Positions 24,830 to 37,100 of a stretch of 64,000 nt of DNA are shown here, piece by piece. Both the position numbers and the translations under genes were made by a program. The DNA is from Coleophoma eucalyptorum (Eukaryota; Ascomycota; Leotiomycetes; Helotiales; Dermateaceae), in contig JALRME010000036.1 of the NCBI GenBank assembly GCA_026120035.1, forward strand, positions 248,001-312,000. The letters are read 5' to 3'. The notes under the pieces were generated by a model. That model did no database searches and was not told the origin of the DNA. It saw nothing but the letters and a program-made list of their open reading frames with translations. Numbering within the stretch: position 1 is the first letter of the stretch; each line of letters opens with the position of its first letter.

Positions 24830-26676
24830 ACGTCTTCGATCATTGAGAACGGCGTTCATGGGCAGTTGGCTTTTGCGCTGCGGACGGCGCACAAAGGCAG
24901 GTTCTAACGGGATTGTGCATGAAGAGATCTAAAGCAAGGGGAAATCTTTTACGTTTTGGTTGACTACTCTCACCAGTCTATAAGCTCATTGTATATGCTT
25001 TCGCCATCTTTTTTAATAATACCATTTCTATACTAAGTTCCCGCAAGCTCTGTCGCTTCTTTGATCTGACAGCATATACACAGCAGTAGCGAAAAGCCGA
25101 GGCCCGGTACGAAGGCTCAGAAACTAAAGCTAAGGCAAGCCATAGTCTACCTGACACGGGAAACATTCCAGAAAGAAGCAATTATCCTCAGAGATCAAAC
25201 AGACATCACATCTATATCAAACATAGCCTCTATTATTTCCCGTGCCATTCTACTTTTCTACAGAAATAACCCCTTCTTTATGCCTCTCCCCCACAATCAA
25301 TCAATAACACTGCCCAAAAGAGCCTTGCTGAACAAAGACTATTAGTTAGCCAGATCCTTACTGCGCACAGCTGCATATAGCCCCACTGAATTGATTGCAG
25401 ATCCCGTCGCTGCGACTGCATTTGCAGCAATCTGACCGACCCACCCTCTCACTCGCTCGCCTTGCAGGTTTGGTGTATGCTGGGGGTTGGGACAGTAGGC
25501 AGGCACGCATGGGGAGTTTTAAGTGTAGTATGTGTGGGGTTTTTTCCTTCTTTTTTTTTTTCCTTTTCTCTCCCTTTTCCCTAGATGCGGGCTCGCTGAT
25601 GTAGGTGTGAGAGCATAAGAGTGTTTTGGATTGGGGGTTGAGCGTTAGGGAGGTTGAGGAGCAGACAGGCTGTGGGTTGGATTGGAGTGAAGACAGAGCC
25701 TCTTTGTCGAGTCATGATTGGAAAATGAGGCGCGCTCTTGGATGTGTAACTTAGCACCAGTAGCTTGTGCGGCTAAGTGTAGCTCCTATACATGGGTAGT
25801 GCGTGCACAATTACTCACTTACCTGTTCCTCCTCGTAGGAGCTACTCACGTTGCCACCGAGAACGACTAACTCCTCTTCGTTTCCTTCTATTCTGATCTA
25901 CACCTCGTCACGAACACAAAACGCGGAGCAGAGAGTCCGGTCACAGGACCAGTCCACCTCTCTTTCCCCCTCCTATCCTAGCAGAGGAAAGGCCGAGCAG
26001 CGCGGATCCCTCTTCCTCGCCAGTCGGTACAATCAGATGGCATTACTCGCCCTACAGTGTAAGGCAATTTGAAGAGAGAGAGAGTGTGTGTGTGTGTGGA
26101 GTTTGACAGCAAAAGCTGGCCGGGGGGCGCAAGCTCAGTTTGTTTCACGTGCCAAGAATAGTGAGGCGATCGCTCGCTACTTTTTTTTTTTGTTACTTAG
26201 TTGTTTCGCTACTCTGCATCTATCTTTAGGGGGACGAGGTCATGTACTTACGTACGTGTTTTTGCTGTTGCTGCTCTTGTGTATTTGCAAGTAGAGAGAG
26301 GATGAAAGATGGAAGAATTTAGAAGAGGTTGGATCATTGTGTCTTTTCGGCTTTGAATGGGGGAATTATCCGTTTCAAGTCGAGTGGGCGTGAAGTTTAG
26401 CGAGCGCTTGTGTTGAGTTGTTCTATCCTAGGAGAAGAGGTAGCAAAGAAATGAGGCCTATTATTGTCTTGAACCTGGGCGTTTCTGTGTGATCAAGCAT
26501 AACAAGTAGGATAATATTAAGAACGCGCTCAAAGGCACATTGCGGTACCGAGAAGAAAAGAACTCAGGTGCTGTTGCAACCATCCCTCCTCTCCTTCTCC
26601 TCCCACTGAGGAGAGATCAAATTCAAACTAAGTTGCACTTCAACGAAGCCAATCCAGTCGTTCAAGGGAATAAATC
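24830..26676. other. Intergenic with CT/GT simple repeats
   Basis: About 1.8 kb between the 3' ends of two convergent genes. It holds T-rich runs (25540-25575), a (GA)n(TG)n microsatellite and no supported gene. Confidence 0.55.
26072..26098. repeat. (GA)n(TG)n compound microsatellite
   Basis: GAGAGAGAGA followed by TGTGTGTGTGTG, in intergenic DNA. Confidence 0.85.
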
Positions 26677-29600
26677 TCAAGACATTGAACCACCATCAAT
26701 AACCTCCATTCCATTCCCCATAACAGGCCTCAACCTCCTTGTCCAAGAATCGGCCACTGCCGCCTCTTCATCCTCAGAAAGTACCTCGACAACCATATTA
26801 GAAGGGCCTCGTTTCGAATCGCCTCCTAATCCACTTGCAGCACTTCTCTTCCGGCCACCTATAGAACCGATCAGCAAACAGATTTATTGACTTAGGTTAT
26901 CACTGCCTTTCTCAAGCAGTAGGGATTCTCACGACTAGTACCCCCTTCTATCCGCTTCTTCCTCTTCTCCTTCTCCTTCTCCTCTGCCTCCCACGCTGCG
27001 ATTAACGCACTCCCCTGCGGTCCAAAGACATACGGATCATACTCAACACTACTCGGTCCAACTGCAGCAAAAAGCTCCTTATCTTCATAGATCTTGCGGA
27101 CAGCATCTACCCACGCGACAGCGGAGCTGATGGATTTCGGCTTCCAGTCCTTCGGCAGGCGAGGGAGCTCAAAACGCCCTTTGTCAGGTCTGCGAGGCAA
27201 TTCTGCTCCGGTAATAGGTTGCGGTGGTGCTATAGGGGCTTTGATGGGTGCGCAGACACGCTTGCCTTGCAGATCAACGTGCTGGCCCTTCTCGTTGATG
27301 AGGTTCATGCCCGCGTCGACGAGGTGGCCGGCAGAGTTTATGAGGTTGCCGTACCGGTCTCTGGGCATGAAGCTAGGATCTAAGAAGTCTTAGTACCGGG
27401 TCATGCTAATACATCAGGCGGGGGTAGAGTTCACCGTTTCTCATTTGTCGCTGCATCTCCAAGCTCATCCATTCTTGTTGATATGGCGTCTCGCCAAATG
27501 GGAAATGGGGAACTTGTCCTCGCCCAACGTGGATCTCCCTTGGTGGACCAGCATACAGTCGGTCTTCGTCATGATCGGGCTGTGCTGTTGAAGCGGGTTT
27601 TTCACCAACGACAGGTCCATTACTTATGATGGTTAATTGTTGTACAGGGCTCTGGACCTCGACTGGCCATCTGAACATGGAGAAGAACTGTCTCGGTTTA
27701 GGCTTCGCCTTACCGAGATAATCTTCGTCGTCGATGATTTGTTCCTGGAGGGTTAGTAGCTGGTTATATTTCCCACGACACCATGTTTCGGGTGAGCGAG
27801 TTCTCTGGTCTTGCAGGTACTGGATGGTGCCTCTATTACTATCAATAAGCTTCTGGACTTCAGCCGTCTCTTTTGGCGAAGGTTTCACATAAGAAGGGGA
27901 TCTAGTCCGGCTCAATCGTGATGCTGCAAATGACCAAACCTTCTCTTTCTCAGGGAAGATGAGATCCCAGTTGTTGTTGGCTTCCTCAAGAATCTGCATT
28001 TGGATCATCCTGGCCTGGCAGCCAAGTGTAGCATGGGTATTATCCACGCCCGCCTCCTTGGTGAGATCCGGCGCGATTTGATCAAGTTCTCGTGCAATGC
28101 TTTTCAGTCTCAACGGCCGTTCCGGCTGCTCGAAATCATTCCCATTGGCCCAGGCCTCACGACGTTGAGCATCATAAAGATCATCCGCATCAGTGCCACA
28201 GTTTATTTCGGCCATCTTCAACTCGGTTTCGCGCAGCAGATTCCTCTTTCGGTCTTGCGGCTCACCCAAACGCCAGATCTCAAGACCAAATCGAAATGCG
28301 AGGTGGTAGAAGAAGTCGAACCGGTTTCTTACGCGATGCCAGTCGCATGGTTGCCCAAGAACTATGTGAGGTCGATTGGCGTCCTTGGCCTCTTCGACCT
28401 CCTCTTTTGTGGCAAGGTAGATATCCTCCGGGGACCAGGAGGCTGCATTGTCGTCGGACACAAAGACCAATCCGTCCTCCCCATAGCTGCTCAGGTTAGT
28501 CTGATAAACACGTGCTGGGCAAGTCCACTCACCAAATTCCTCCTTGGCTTGACAGGAAAGTTAGTATGTCGTTGACTTCTATATCCGTGATGTCCCGTTG
28601 ACTATATCCCCTACGCGCTTCATCATTGCTCAGAACATCTGGGACAATTCCTCTCGACTTCATGAAACCCCTCAATAATCGCTCCTTGCTACTTGGTAGA
28701 GCATACTCGCAATCCATTACGTAGTCGGCGAATTTTTTCCCCACAGCCGAGAAATAGTTGGGGTATTCGAGCCAGATCTTGCTCACCTTGTATTGCACCC
28801 AAGCAGCTGAATGGGCCGGCTTGCATAGTTCGTCAAGCAAGCTGATATGCTCCTCGCCAAAATCGTGGACTACAAGATCGTTGATGTTTTCCATGCTACA
28901 CCTAGTTATTTCGTCCTCCAACAGATCCTCTTGGTTGTCGAGGTTCGCATTCAAACACTTCCAGTCATTCGCGACTCCAAGTGTGATAAACGAGTAGATC
29001 CTTCTGATAAATTCAGTTGAAATAGGCGTACTTAAGCCGTGGTTTTTCGCAGCCGCGTCAATTCTTTCAAACAGCTCTACGTAACTCACTCTCCTTTGGT
29101 TGATAGCTGTATCTACATCAATATCCTCGTTATCCAAAGGAAGAACACATGGTCCATGGAAGTTTGAAGGAGATACAATGTTATCGAAGATTGTCCGCCG
29201 ATCCCCCTGTGTTTGGCTTAAGCTATAATCCCACTGTTTACTACGTCGCCAGTCCAGCATGATTTTAGTGAAATGGAAAGTGTCCAGTTCCAGAGGTCGT
29301 TGGGTTGGACAGAGAGCAACTGAAACAGGCGTCTGCCGCTTGGGTGCACTCCATGGCCTTGCTAGCTCCAAGGTGCGGAATCGATCTTCGCGTCGGTCTT
29401 GCTCTGGATTTCGACAAAGTATATTGAGAGCTAGCTCGAGAGCTGCGCGTTGAGTTCCTCTTTGGCGAGCTTTCGTTTTGACACAACTGCCAGCCATTTC
29501 TTCGCATTGTTGCATGGTAACTGGAATTGTCGATGCATCGTCAATAGCGGTAGCATACGCTTGGTTTTCAAGTCCCGGAAGAGTATCGTTGTTGGCCTTG

Positions 29601-30109
29601 GCCGTTGTTCGTGCAAGCTGAATGTTGAATCCCCGAATATATGCTGAATGGTTATCTCCTGTCTTGATATCAAGGTCATAGTCTTCTCGCATCTGCGTAA
29701 ATTTCTCGGCTGGGTCGGTTAATCTAGTGACCGTACTGGGAGCGGCAGTGCCTTGAGCTGGTTTTGGTAGCAAATCAGCAAAGCTGACAGGAAACTGACT
29801 TTTCGGTTGGTCTCCTGCAGACCATAGTCTATGGGTATCCAACATGGCCATGGCCTCTCGATGGAGATTCTCGTCATATTCGTAACACGATTCTCCCCTC
29901 TCCTGCCTGCTGGCTCTATTCTCGGCCAGATCTTTCAGATATTCCTGGATCTGTTCGCAGTTCTTGTCGAAGTCTATCCCACGATGTTCGTCTTCATCGG
30001 CCAGGTAGTTGATTGCCTCTTGGAGTCTTTCATTTGGCGCTGGCTGCTCGTATCCCTTGAAGAGTGGTATTGTATGTCCTGGTTTATCAGCAGGATTTCC
30101 TGCGGACAT
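26677..30109 (-). CDS. Large hypothetical protein, unrecognised family
   Basis: I join four frames into one gene, right to left: 28533-30109, 27435-28486, 26933-27379, 26677-26858; 1085 residues. Every intron is 46-74 bases with GTGAG/GTGAAC donors and good acceptors, and phase is kept; one branch site TACTAAG is visible at ~27388-27394. I recognise no domain. The first half is acidic-helical (QEAINYLADEDEHRG, CEQIQEYLKDLAENRASRQE). The middle has aromatic, well-folded stretches (FIRRIYSFITLGVANDWKCL, RNRFDFFYHLAFRFGLEIW). The C-terminal third is disordered, with a Lys/Glu run (EEKEKEKRKKR) near residues 1005-1020 and a final basic RGRKRSAAS that could be a nuclear signal. It is head-to-head with the gene at 30699. 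Probably an intact lineage-restricted gene; function unknown. Confidence 0.75.
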
Positions 30110-30698
30110 TTTCTTTGTTATGATTCAGCTCGACGCTCAGTCCGAAAATAATAAAAGAGAGTAGCTTGCTCCTCGTTCAAACGGCGACAGCGAACGCATC
30201 GTAAGAGAACTTGGAAATTATCGCATTTTGACGAGTTGGGAATATGTCTCAGACCTGGCATTCCTTGCTGAAAATAATTATATAACAACAACGTTAAGAA
30301 TGTAAGTGGTAGTAAGGGGGTAACGAATTGTATCAACTCCTCCTGGATGCCCTTGGATAATGATAGGGGGTTCCACGTCTCCATCCGTCGAGATCTCTTT
30401 GTGATGTCGCTTGTAAGCGAGCTCCTTGAGTCTGCATCTGGTAGTTCTGACTTGGAGACCTCGCAGTAACTGAAAGAAAGAACTCGTTCCATCATTACGG
30501 ACGGACATTTCAACAAAGACCCTCATTTAATTGCTATCTGAAAACAGCTCAATGCCTCCCAAACAAAACTTCCTTTATCTATCGAGAAGCATAAAGTGAT
30601 GATCAATCATGGCATCAATAGGACAGTTCACGAGGCAATTGACCTTGCTGAATTCCCGTTTTATAGAATAATTTAGTGGCACCAAGCAGTGATCCAAC
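30110..30698. promoter_or_regulatory. Divergent promoter between two orphan genes
   Basis: 590 bases between two outward-pointing start codons. It must hold both promoters and leaders. No further gene is seen. Confidence 0.5.
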
Positions 30699-32520
30699 AT
30701 GGTTACCACTCGTTCCCAAAGTGGTGTGCTTAAGCGGCAAAAGTATGACCTTAAAACTCTTGAGCAAAAATGTATCACCTGTTCAATACCAGCTACCTCA
30801 GGGTCGCCCAAGGCTCAGAAGCCTCGCCTAAAGACCAAACCAAGTGGCAATAAAGTTAGTGGCAATAAAGCCTCGAAATATGTTGTAAAGAGAGGGAAGA
30901 AGATGAACTTAAAGCCAAGCCAACAAAATTCCAACAATGACGATCAGGTGGCCCTGGGCAAAAGTCGCATGAGCTCTACTTTAACAGCAGAAGAATTCGA
31001 AGCACCTGTCATACAGACGGAAGACCACGGGCAGCTCGAAACTATATTCCCGGAAATTGATCTCAATGGAGGAGTTCCCAACTTCTTCCCAAAGACGGTA
31101 ATAGGGGCTCGGGAGGAAAAGGGAAAGAGCAATATTGAGCGTGCTGATGAGCAGATTCTCAAATGGAAAGAGATTCGAGAGGCACACGAAGAGCATTATC
31201 CGAAGATCCTCCCCTTCATTGATGGGAAAATTCAAGAGGCCGAAAGAGCCAGAGCTGAGTTGGAAGACAGTGAGGAGAACAATCGTGTTGGGTAAGTCTA
31301 TCTATCTTGATCAGAAAGGACGAGTGGTTAATATCTCTAGCTCCGTTGACCCTGCTGGCGACGCCATTGCCCAACGTCTGAAAGTTCTTCAAGAGGGCCT
31401 CAGAAGATCCAAATTCGGGCCTGAGACTGAAAACATCCAAGCAGCTATTGATGGCTACCAATCAGGAACCATCCAGTACTCGCATAAATACACCATCATC
31501 TATGCAGGACAGGTTGTCGACCAAGCTTCGAGCTACGCTGAATTCACATCTGATCGCCAAGAGCGACTGGATCAATATCTCGAAAAGTACGGACCTCACT
31601 GGCTTTGGTATGAACCTCCACTAAATGTCCACCCTGAAGCGGTCCCAAAAGTAGCCGGTTGTGTTTCTCTTGCACTAAGTGGTTCACACTGGTATGTAAC
31701 GCTAGGGTTCTGGAAAAGAAGTGGGTGGGTATATCGAGTGTTTGGTGATGGAGACCAGGGTATTCCATTCCCGGTTATAAATGGGCAGGTCAACTGCCAG
31801 GCAGATGGCCCAAAAATAGGATTCAGGAGTCTTGCCGATACAGGAGCTACATATCCAACTCTATATAAAGAAGATTTTCAAGATCTCGGGATTGATGAAA
31901 ACGTCTATGCATGCCAGACCTTTGTCACCGCAAATACAGCAAACGGACAGCTGATATATCGGCAGTATGAAGTCTTCGTGCAAGTTCTAAGAGACGATGC
32001 AACGGTTCCAGTAGACCCGACAAATCGCGTGTATCCAAATCATCCAGATTACCTTGGAGGACTCTTCCCTGTATCTGAAATCCTTACTCCACGCGGTACA
32101 GTAGATCAAAATGGTATCGTGTCAAACAACAGGCTTTCTGGGATGGTGCCCTTCGACTGTTGCTATCTTTCATCAACACCCAGTTCCCAGTACTTACATC
32201 TTGGCGAGGACCGAAAAGATGTACTGGGTATCCATAAAATGCCCGGGCAGATGAGATACGCGGTAAACGCTCCTAGGAAGTGGAACACCTTCAACCACAG
32301 CCAAGTGGGCGATCCACTGGTAAGATTCAATCACAGGCAAGGCGATCTGATCGACGAGGATCATGTTAGCATACCGTATGCTAGTCTGGAGACCGGCTTT
32401 GGGGCCACAACTCCAGCCTATTCAAGCCTTTGGCACCCAGCAACACAGGTTCCAGGTATGCAAATACCACAAGCACCGACAGGAGCGATTCAAATGGTTA
32501 GAGCTCCGGCGGCTCCATAA
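30699..32520 (+). CDS. Hypothetical protein with DTGA aspartic-protease-like signature
   Basis: Two exons (30699-31291, 31341-32520), 590 residues. The 49-base intron (GTAAGT..CTCTAG) can be read through in another frame, but removing it joins the two coding frames exactly (NNRVG then SVDPAGDA). The N-terminus is basic and disordered (MVTTRSQSGVLKRQKYD, repeated SGNK units), then a charged helix (ILKWKEIREAHEEHYPKI). The C-terminal ~330 residues look folded. Near residue 364 lies FRSLADTGATYPTL: hydrophobic residues, then Asp-Thr-Gly-Ala, the active-site form of retropepsin-like aspartic proteases, followed ~40 residues later by a beta-rich part (QYEVFVQVL). No reverse transcriptase, integrase or LTR lies nearby, so it is not a transposon polyprotein. 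It could be a domesticated protease fold or a chance match. Confidence 0.8.
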
Positions 32521-33436
32521 CTTCCGGATAATAAAGCAGCATTTGTAGTAATATCTCCAGTTGCAGATGCATTATAGGCAGCGGGGGTTTACAGAATATC
32601 GTGTAACAACTTTTGCAGCAGTTTTATTATAGTATGATACCTTCTGGGTGGCAGTCTATTGTATTTCTAATCCTCGTTAGTAATATGAAGTACAATATCC
32701 ACTATAATTCGGTTGTAGAAAGGTTCAAAATGGAAAGGCTGTGTGGCTATTTCAAGTCTTGATAATAAAACTACCTAGTATCTGGTATTCTTGAGAGAGA
32801 CTGTACTTAAAGGGTGAGGCTCGTCCATATTACCACTTGTAATAGACACCAGCTCAGGTTTACATCATCTTTTGGGTCTTGGCTTGAGGATATTTCAGAC
32901 TGAAAGTTGTTCGAGGATTGGAAAATGAGGACTGTGAAGGTTGAAAACAAAACAGGGCCTGGTATTCCATGTAAGAGTTGGTGATAATAATAACTAAAGG
33001 TATGTTGTTCCTGGAATACACAACTAATCTCTAAGAGCATTTGTTGCTTCTTAAGGCCATTAGATTGGTCTGAAATACATAATATGTTTTCAGTCTATGC
33101 TCTGATATTATTGGCCCAAGGATATGACTGGCAAAAGAGAGATTTTCCATACACATCCACTGTGGTAGGCCGTATTATATAGCCAACAGCTCTACTGGAG
33201 CAGGAAAGGGAAGAATGGGCAACTGAATGGATGTTGGAAAATATTCTGAATGGGGATTAGCTTGTCGCGAAAGCTAAAGTGGATCACGGTTCGCGACTGA
33301 GTCCATGTCGCGTCTCAGCTTCAGCCTCCTGGAATCTCACAAGACAATTCAAACCTTCACAATTGAACTGCAGTTCCATCCTATTCAATCATCCCACCGC
33401 TCACTACCTCTTCCTCACAACCTGAAATCAGTCAAG
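32521..33436. other. Intergenic
   Basis: About 900 AT-rich bases holding the 3' end of the DTGA gene and the promoter of the next one. Nothing else seen. Confidence 0.6.
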
Positions 33437-34185
33437 ATGCAACTCAAACGCAAGCGCTCCGACTCCGAGATCTCTGCAGCCTCGTCGCTGCTCTCTTCGC
33501 CTACTGGCGCATATAATATGAGCCTGGATATGGATGCGCAAATCAGCACCCCTTCTCTTTTCTCCTCTCGAACACGGAAGCGCTATCGCGATAACAGACC
33601 CGATGAGGATTCAATTCACCGTATGTTCCTTGCTCTACATCAATGGCTATCCTAACCCATACAGAAAACACCCTGTCGCTACTTTTCTCCGCGCAACAAT
33701 CACAATCACAATCACAACCACAACCTCAACCACAGCCTCAACCTGAGCCTCAAAGTAGACCAATAAACCTCCCACCACGCGCATTCCAAAACCTTGCAAA
33801 CGTACCCGTCCCTGCTACACAGACATCTCTACATTCGTTCTGGACACTTCCGAAAGCCCGTTCCGCAAGCAACGATTTTGGCTCCGCCTCGAGCTCTTCT
33901 TCTACACCTTCGCACGCACCTTTCATCCAGGCTACCAATTGCGAAGACTGTGATGCTGCACTCTCTTCGGATCATGACGCGATGGATGTGGACATGGATA
34001 TCGACATGATGACTGCTGGAGGTGGAGCCGAGAATTGGGGATGCGCTGCCTGTGGGAAGCAGGTGTGTAGAAATTGTGCGGTCAGCAATTTAGGGGATAT
34101 GCGCTGTTGTCTTGGCTGTGCGGGTAGGAGGGCAGGCCATAGAGGGCGAAAATGGGAAGGTGGTATTGGCTGGGTCGAGGCTTGA
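33437..34185 (+). CDS. Small Gln/Pro-repeat protein with C-terminal Cys (CxxC) motifs
   Basis: Two exons (33437-33620, 33665-34185), 234 residues. I start at MQLKRKRSDSE; another in-frame Met 44 codons upstream would add a less ordered leader. The N-terminus is basic and probably nuclear (KRKRS, SSRTRKRYRDNR). A simple-sequence stretch SQSQSQPQPQPQPQPEPQ follows, then a short FWTLPKA segment. The C-terminus carries CEDCDAAL and then CAACGKQVCRNCAVSN..MRCCLGCAG, a compact zinc-ribbon-like or binuclear Cys pattern. Similar small proteins with this terminal motif are, as far as I know, uncharacterised in filamentous ascomycetes; a zinc-binding nuclear factor is a guess. Confidence 0.8.
33700..33753. 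repeat. CA/CCACAACCTCAA-type coding microsatellite
   Basis: Tandem CAATCA and CAACCT/CAGCCT units inside the reading frame code the SQSQ..PQPQ stretch, so length changes in steps of six bases would keep the frame. Confidence 0.8.
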
Positions 34186-37100
34186 GGCTTGAGGTTTAAT
34201 GCATGATGGTTTATTCGGTGTTGAATTGGTTCGAAGTCGGTAGAAATTTTGGATTAGGATGCATGGTGTTTGGGGAACCCGGATTTGGAGAATATACACG
34301 TAGTCATTTACTTAATACCCAATTTACGAACTGTCTTCATCTACCTATCTTGTGTCTGTTTATCGTTCTGTGTTATGATACTGGACTGACCTGGTTTTGT
34401 AGAAAATCGACAACAAGTACTCTGTATATTCCAGCAACTGATCTCAAACTTGAAATGTTACTAGATGGTTGAATAAGAAAAAACATATCATCAGAACTAT
34501 ACCAGACATGCCAAGCACTAAAGGCTTTTAGAATCCCTCTATATGGTCAAGTGGAAGTGCAAGCAATGAAGTTAGCTGGCGACGAAGCGCAGTAGAGAGG
34601 TATCCAAGGCACGAAATGGGTTATTTATTGCTAGTTGCTAGATAGTCCCAAGAGACCCAAACAGCATGTTTGCTTGGAATAAGAAACCAAAGAATGAGCG
34701 TCTGGTGTGGAGCTCTACATACCCACATCAGGGACAAAATAGTACTTCTCAGCTCAGATACTTCAAAAACACACACATGAAGCACCAGGGGACTGCATGT
34801 AACATCCACTGCAAGCTCCCTGGTTCCTAGCCAGTTCTTAACATTCTATATAATTCCTTTTATGCTACCCCCCCCCTCTCCCACAACAGTTCCAGCCTCG
34901 CGTATTTGCAGAAATATATTCTAGAGACTGTTTGCCTTACCTCTGGCACCATCAAAAAGAGCGTATCATGAACTATATCCACGAGAGAACCTCACTGAGA
35001 GCTCCTGACAGCTCAACTGATTCATGTCCCGTTGCAATAATGATCAAGAGATATAGAAATATAGTCTAGTCTTGAAATCCCCGAAGAGATCGGCACAATT
35101 ATTTTCTGTTTCCAGGGCCACACCATCGACAACCTGAGTCAGGGCATATCTAGATTGATACAGGCCACCCCAGAATCACACAGTCCCTACTGTAATACCA
35201 ATCCAAATTTAATCAACTAGTCTCATCGACAAATCGAGCCCTCCAAGGGGGGAGGGGTGGAAGAAGCAAACCACATTTGTCCTTTCACAGAATCCACAAG
35301 CACAGCGCTGCTCGAAACCTCGAGTAGACTCACTAAAGACGTATTTACAAATATATCACATCTCGACATCACCAACAAGCATGACTGAACTGGTGGTACA
35401 GCAGATATTTCCAAGCCGCGGACATAACAGGGCCAAAAAGCCCTCCCCCTTTTCCCTTATCTTCTGATATATTAACCTAGCTCGCCGGAAGCAAGCAAGC
35501 ATAATAGCAGCCGCATGCTCGCCGACAGAACAATCACATATGCTGCAGGTTCCCGAGGTAAACAGCCCCCCAGCCACAACGGGAACTGGTATTAACAGCA
35601 TGCAACGGAGAACTCGGGGACAGGAACCCTAAACTCTAAGGTTCAAGAGAGTGAGAGAGCCAGGCGCAGATCAGATGACAATACAAGCATGGACCCCGAA
35701 TGGAAAACAGCCAACAGAGTATGAAGTAAGGCACCAGCGACTTCGGAGGTGCTTCTGTTACCACATGTCATATTCATGCCGTTGTTGGGAGGTTGGGACT
35801 GGAGGAGTTCTTTTTTCCCTTTTCAATTAGAGAACCCAGACGGGCACAATGCGAGGGGATATCAAATATCAATCGAGACCCAGGAGGATGGTAAGAACCG
35901 ATGTCGCGTCGCTTTTGCATATTTGTTTGCTTACTCTCTCAAAGTAATCACCCGGACTAGGCAGGATGTAATAGATATGCGAGCGGAAAGAAAGGCAAGC
36001 GAATATTGTCTACAGTGCATATGCGTACAGAGTGGAAGATCTCCATTGCCCCCAGTGAAGGATTTCATGATGCTGCTGTGATGGAAAGAAGGAAGATGTA
36101 TGGATAGATGAGATATATGGAATTATATCGCATGCACCTTCATCAAAACTTCCCTCCTATGTGCAGAACAGGCAAAAGAAAACAAGTTTATGGGTAGGTG
36201 TGTGTATGGGAATAGTACACGGTGTATGTATAGATACAGTCCATGCATACCTGCATACCCATATACATACATACATGCGCGCATGGCCCAAAATGGCACA
36301 GGAACGGAGATGAAACAGTTAAAAATCTGCAATGGAATATAGAGGGCCCAATGCTATATCTTGATTGCAACACACCAAGATAACAGACGTGCGTTGCAAC
36401 CCACATACACATACACACACATTCTCTCGCTTTCGCAAAGATTGAGAAGATGGTCATGAGAGGGTGTAGTGGCAATCCTTCACATTTACTGTCAACATGG
36501 CTACGGTTCGTGTGGCCGTGTATGCGCTGGCACCTATAGTCATCATGGCCAGCCAAAACCAGGGCAAGTGGCTTGCGCATGTGTAGCAGAGAGGTCAGCA
36601 AGGCCGAGTTGCATCTCCAAGATGGGGGACGTGATTGACAGGACGCGTTTTCGTGATTCACGTGTCTTGTGTATATGTTGAGGGACGGGGATTTTCACCA
36701 GGAGAGAAAGTCGGATTGGAGGTTCCAATTGGGTGGGTTGGATTATTGTTTTCGCTGCGGCGCGTTTGCGGACTTCCCCTTCTCGTTCCTGTTCCTGTTT
36801 CTCAAAGGGGTGGCAAGATACGGGATGCCTTATCTGAGCTGAGGTCAGACGAGAGCTGAAAGAAAGAGGGGACGAGGACAGAGAGACATAAGAGAAATGG
36901 TTCGGCGATTCAATCCATATGACTGAGAAGAAGCCTTGCAAGGTAGCGGTAGCCATGGGTTGAGAGCATGCCTACTTCGTAACATTGTACGTGAGGCAGA
37001 GGCAAAGCCGTGGATCTATCTAGGCTGACAGTATGAGGGTAGTCGGCGCAGTGAAGCTGCCATGGTCATCTTTGCAGCCAGTCTTGGACCTTCTGCTTCG

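Noticed and set aside
31135..31340. Alternative frame reading through the intron into exon 2 of the DTGA gene
   Set aside because: Its upstream part overlaps exon 1 in another frame; the GT..AG intron 31292-31340 joins the real frames exactly.
26677..32520. Retrotransposon or virus-derived element
   Set aside because: No reverse transcriptase, integrase, RNase H, capsid or terminal repeats; genes have normal introns and point away from each other.
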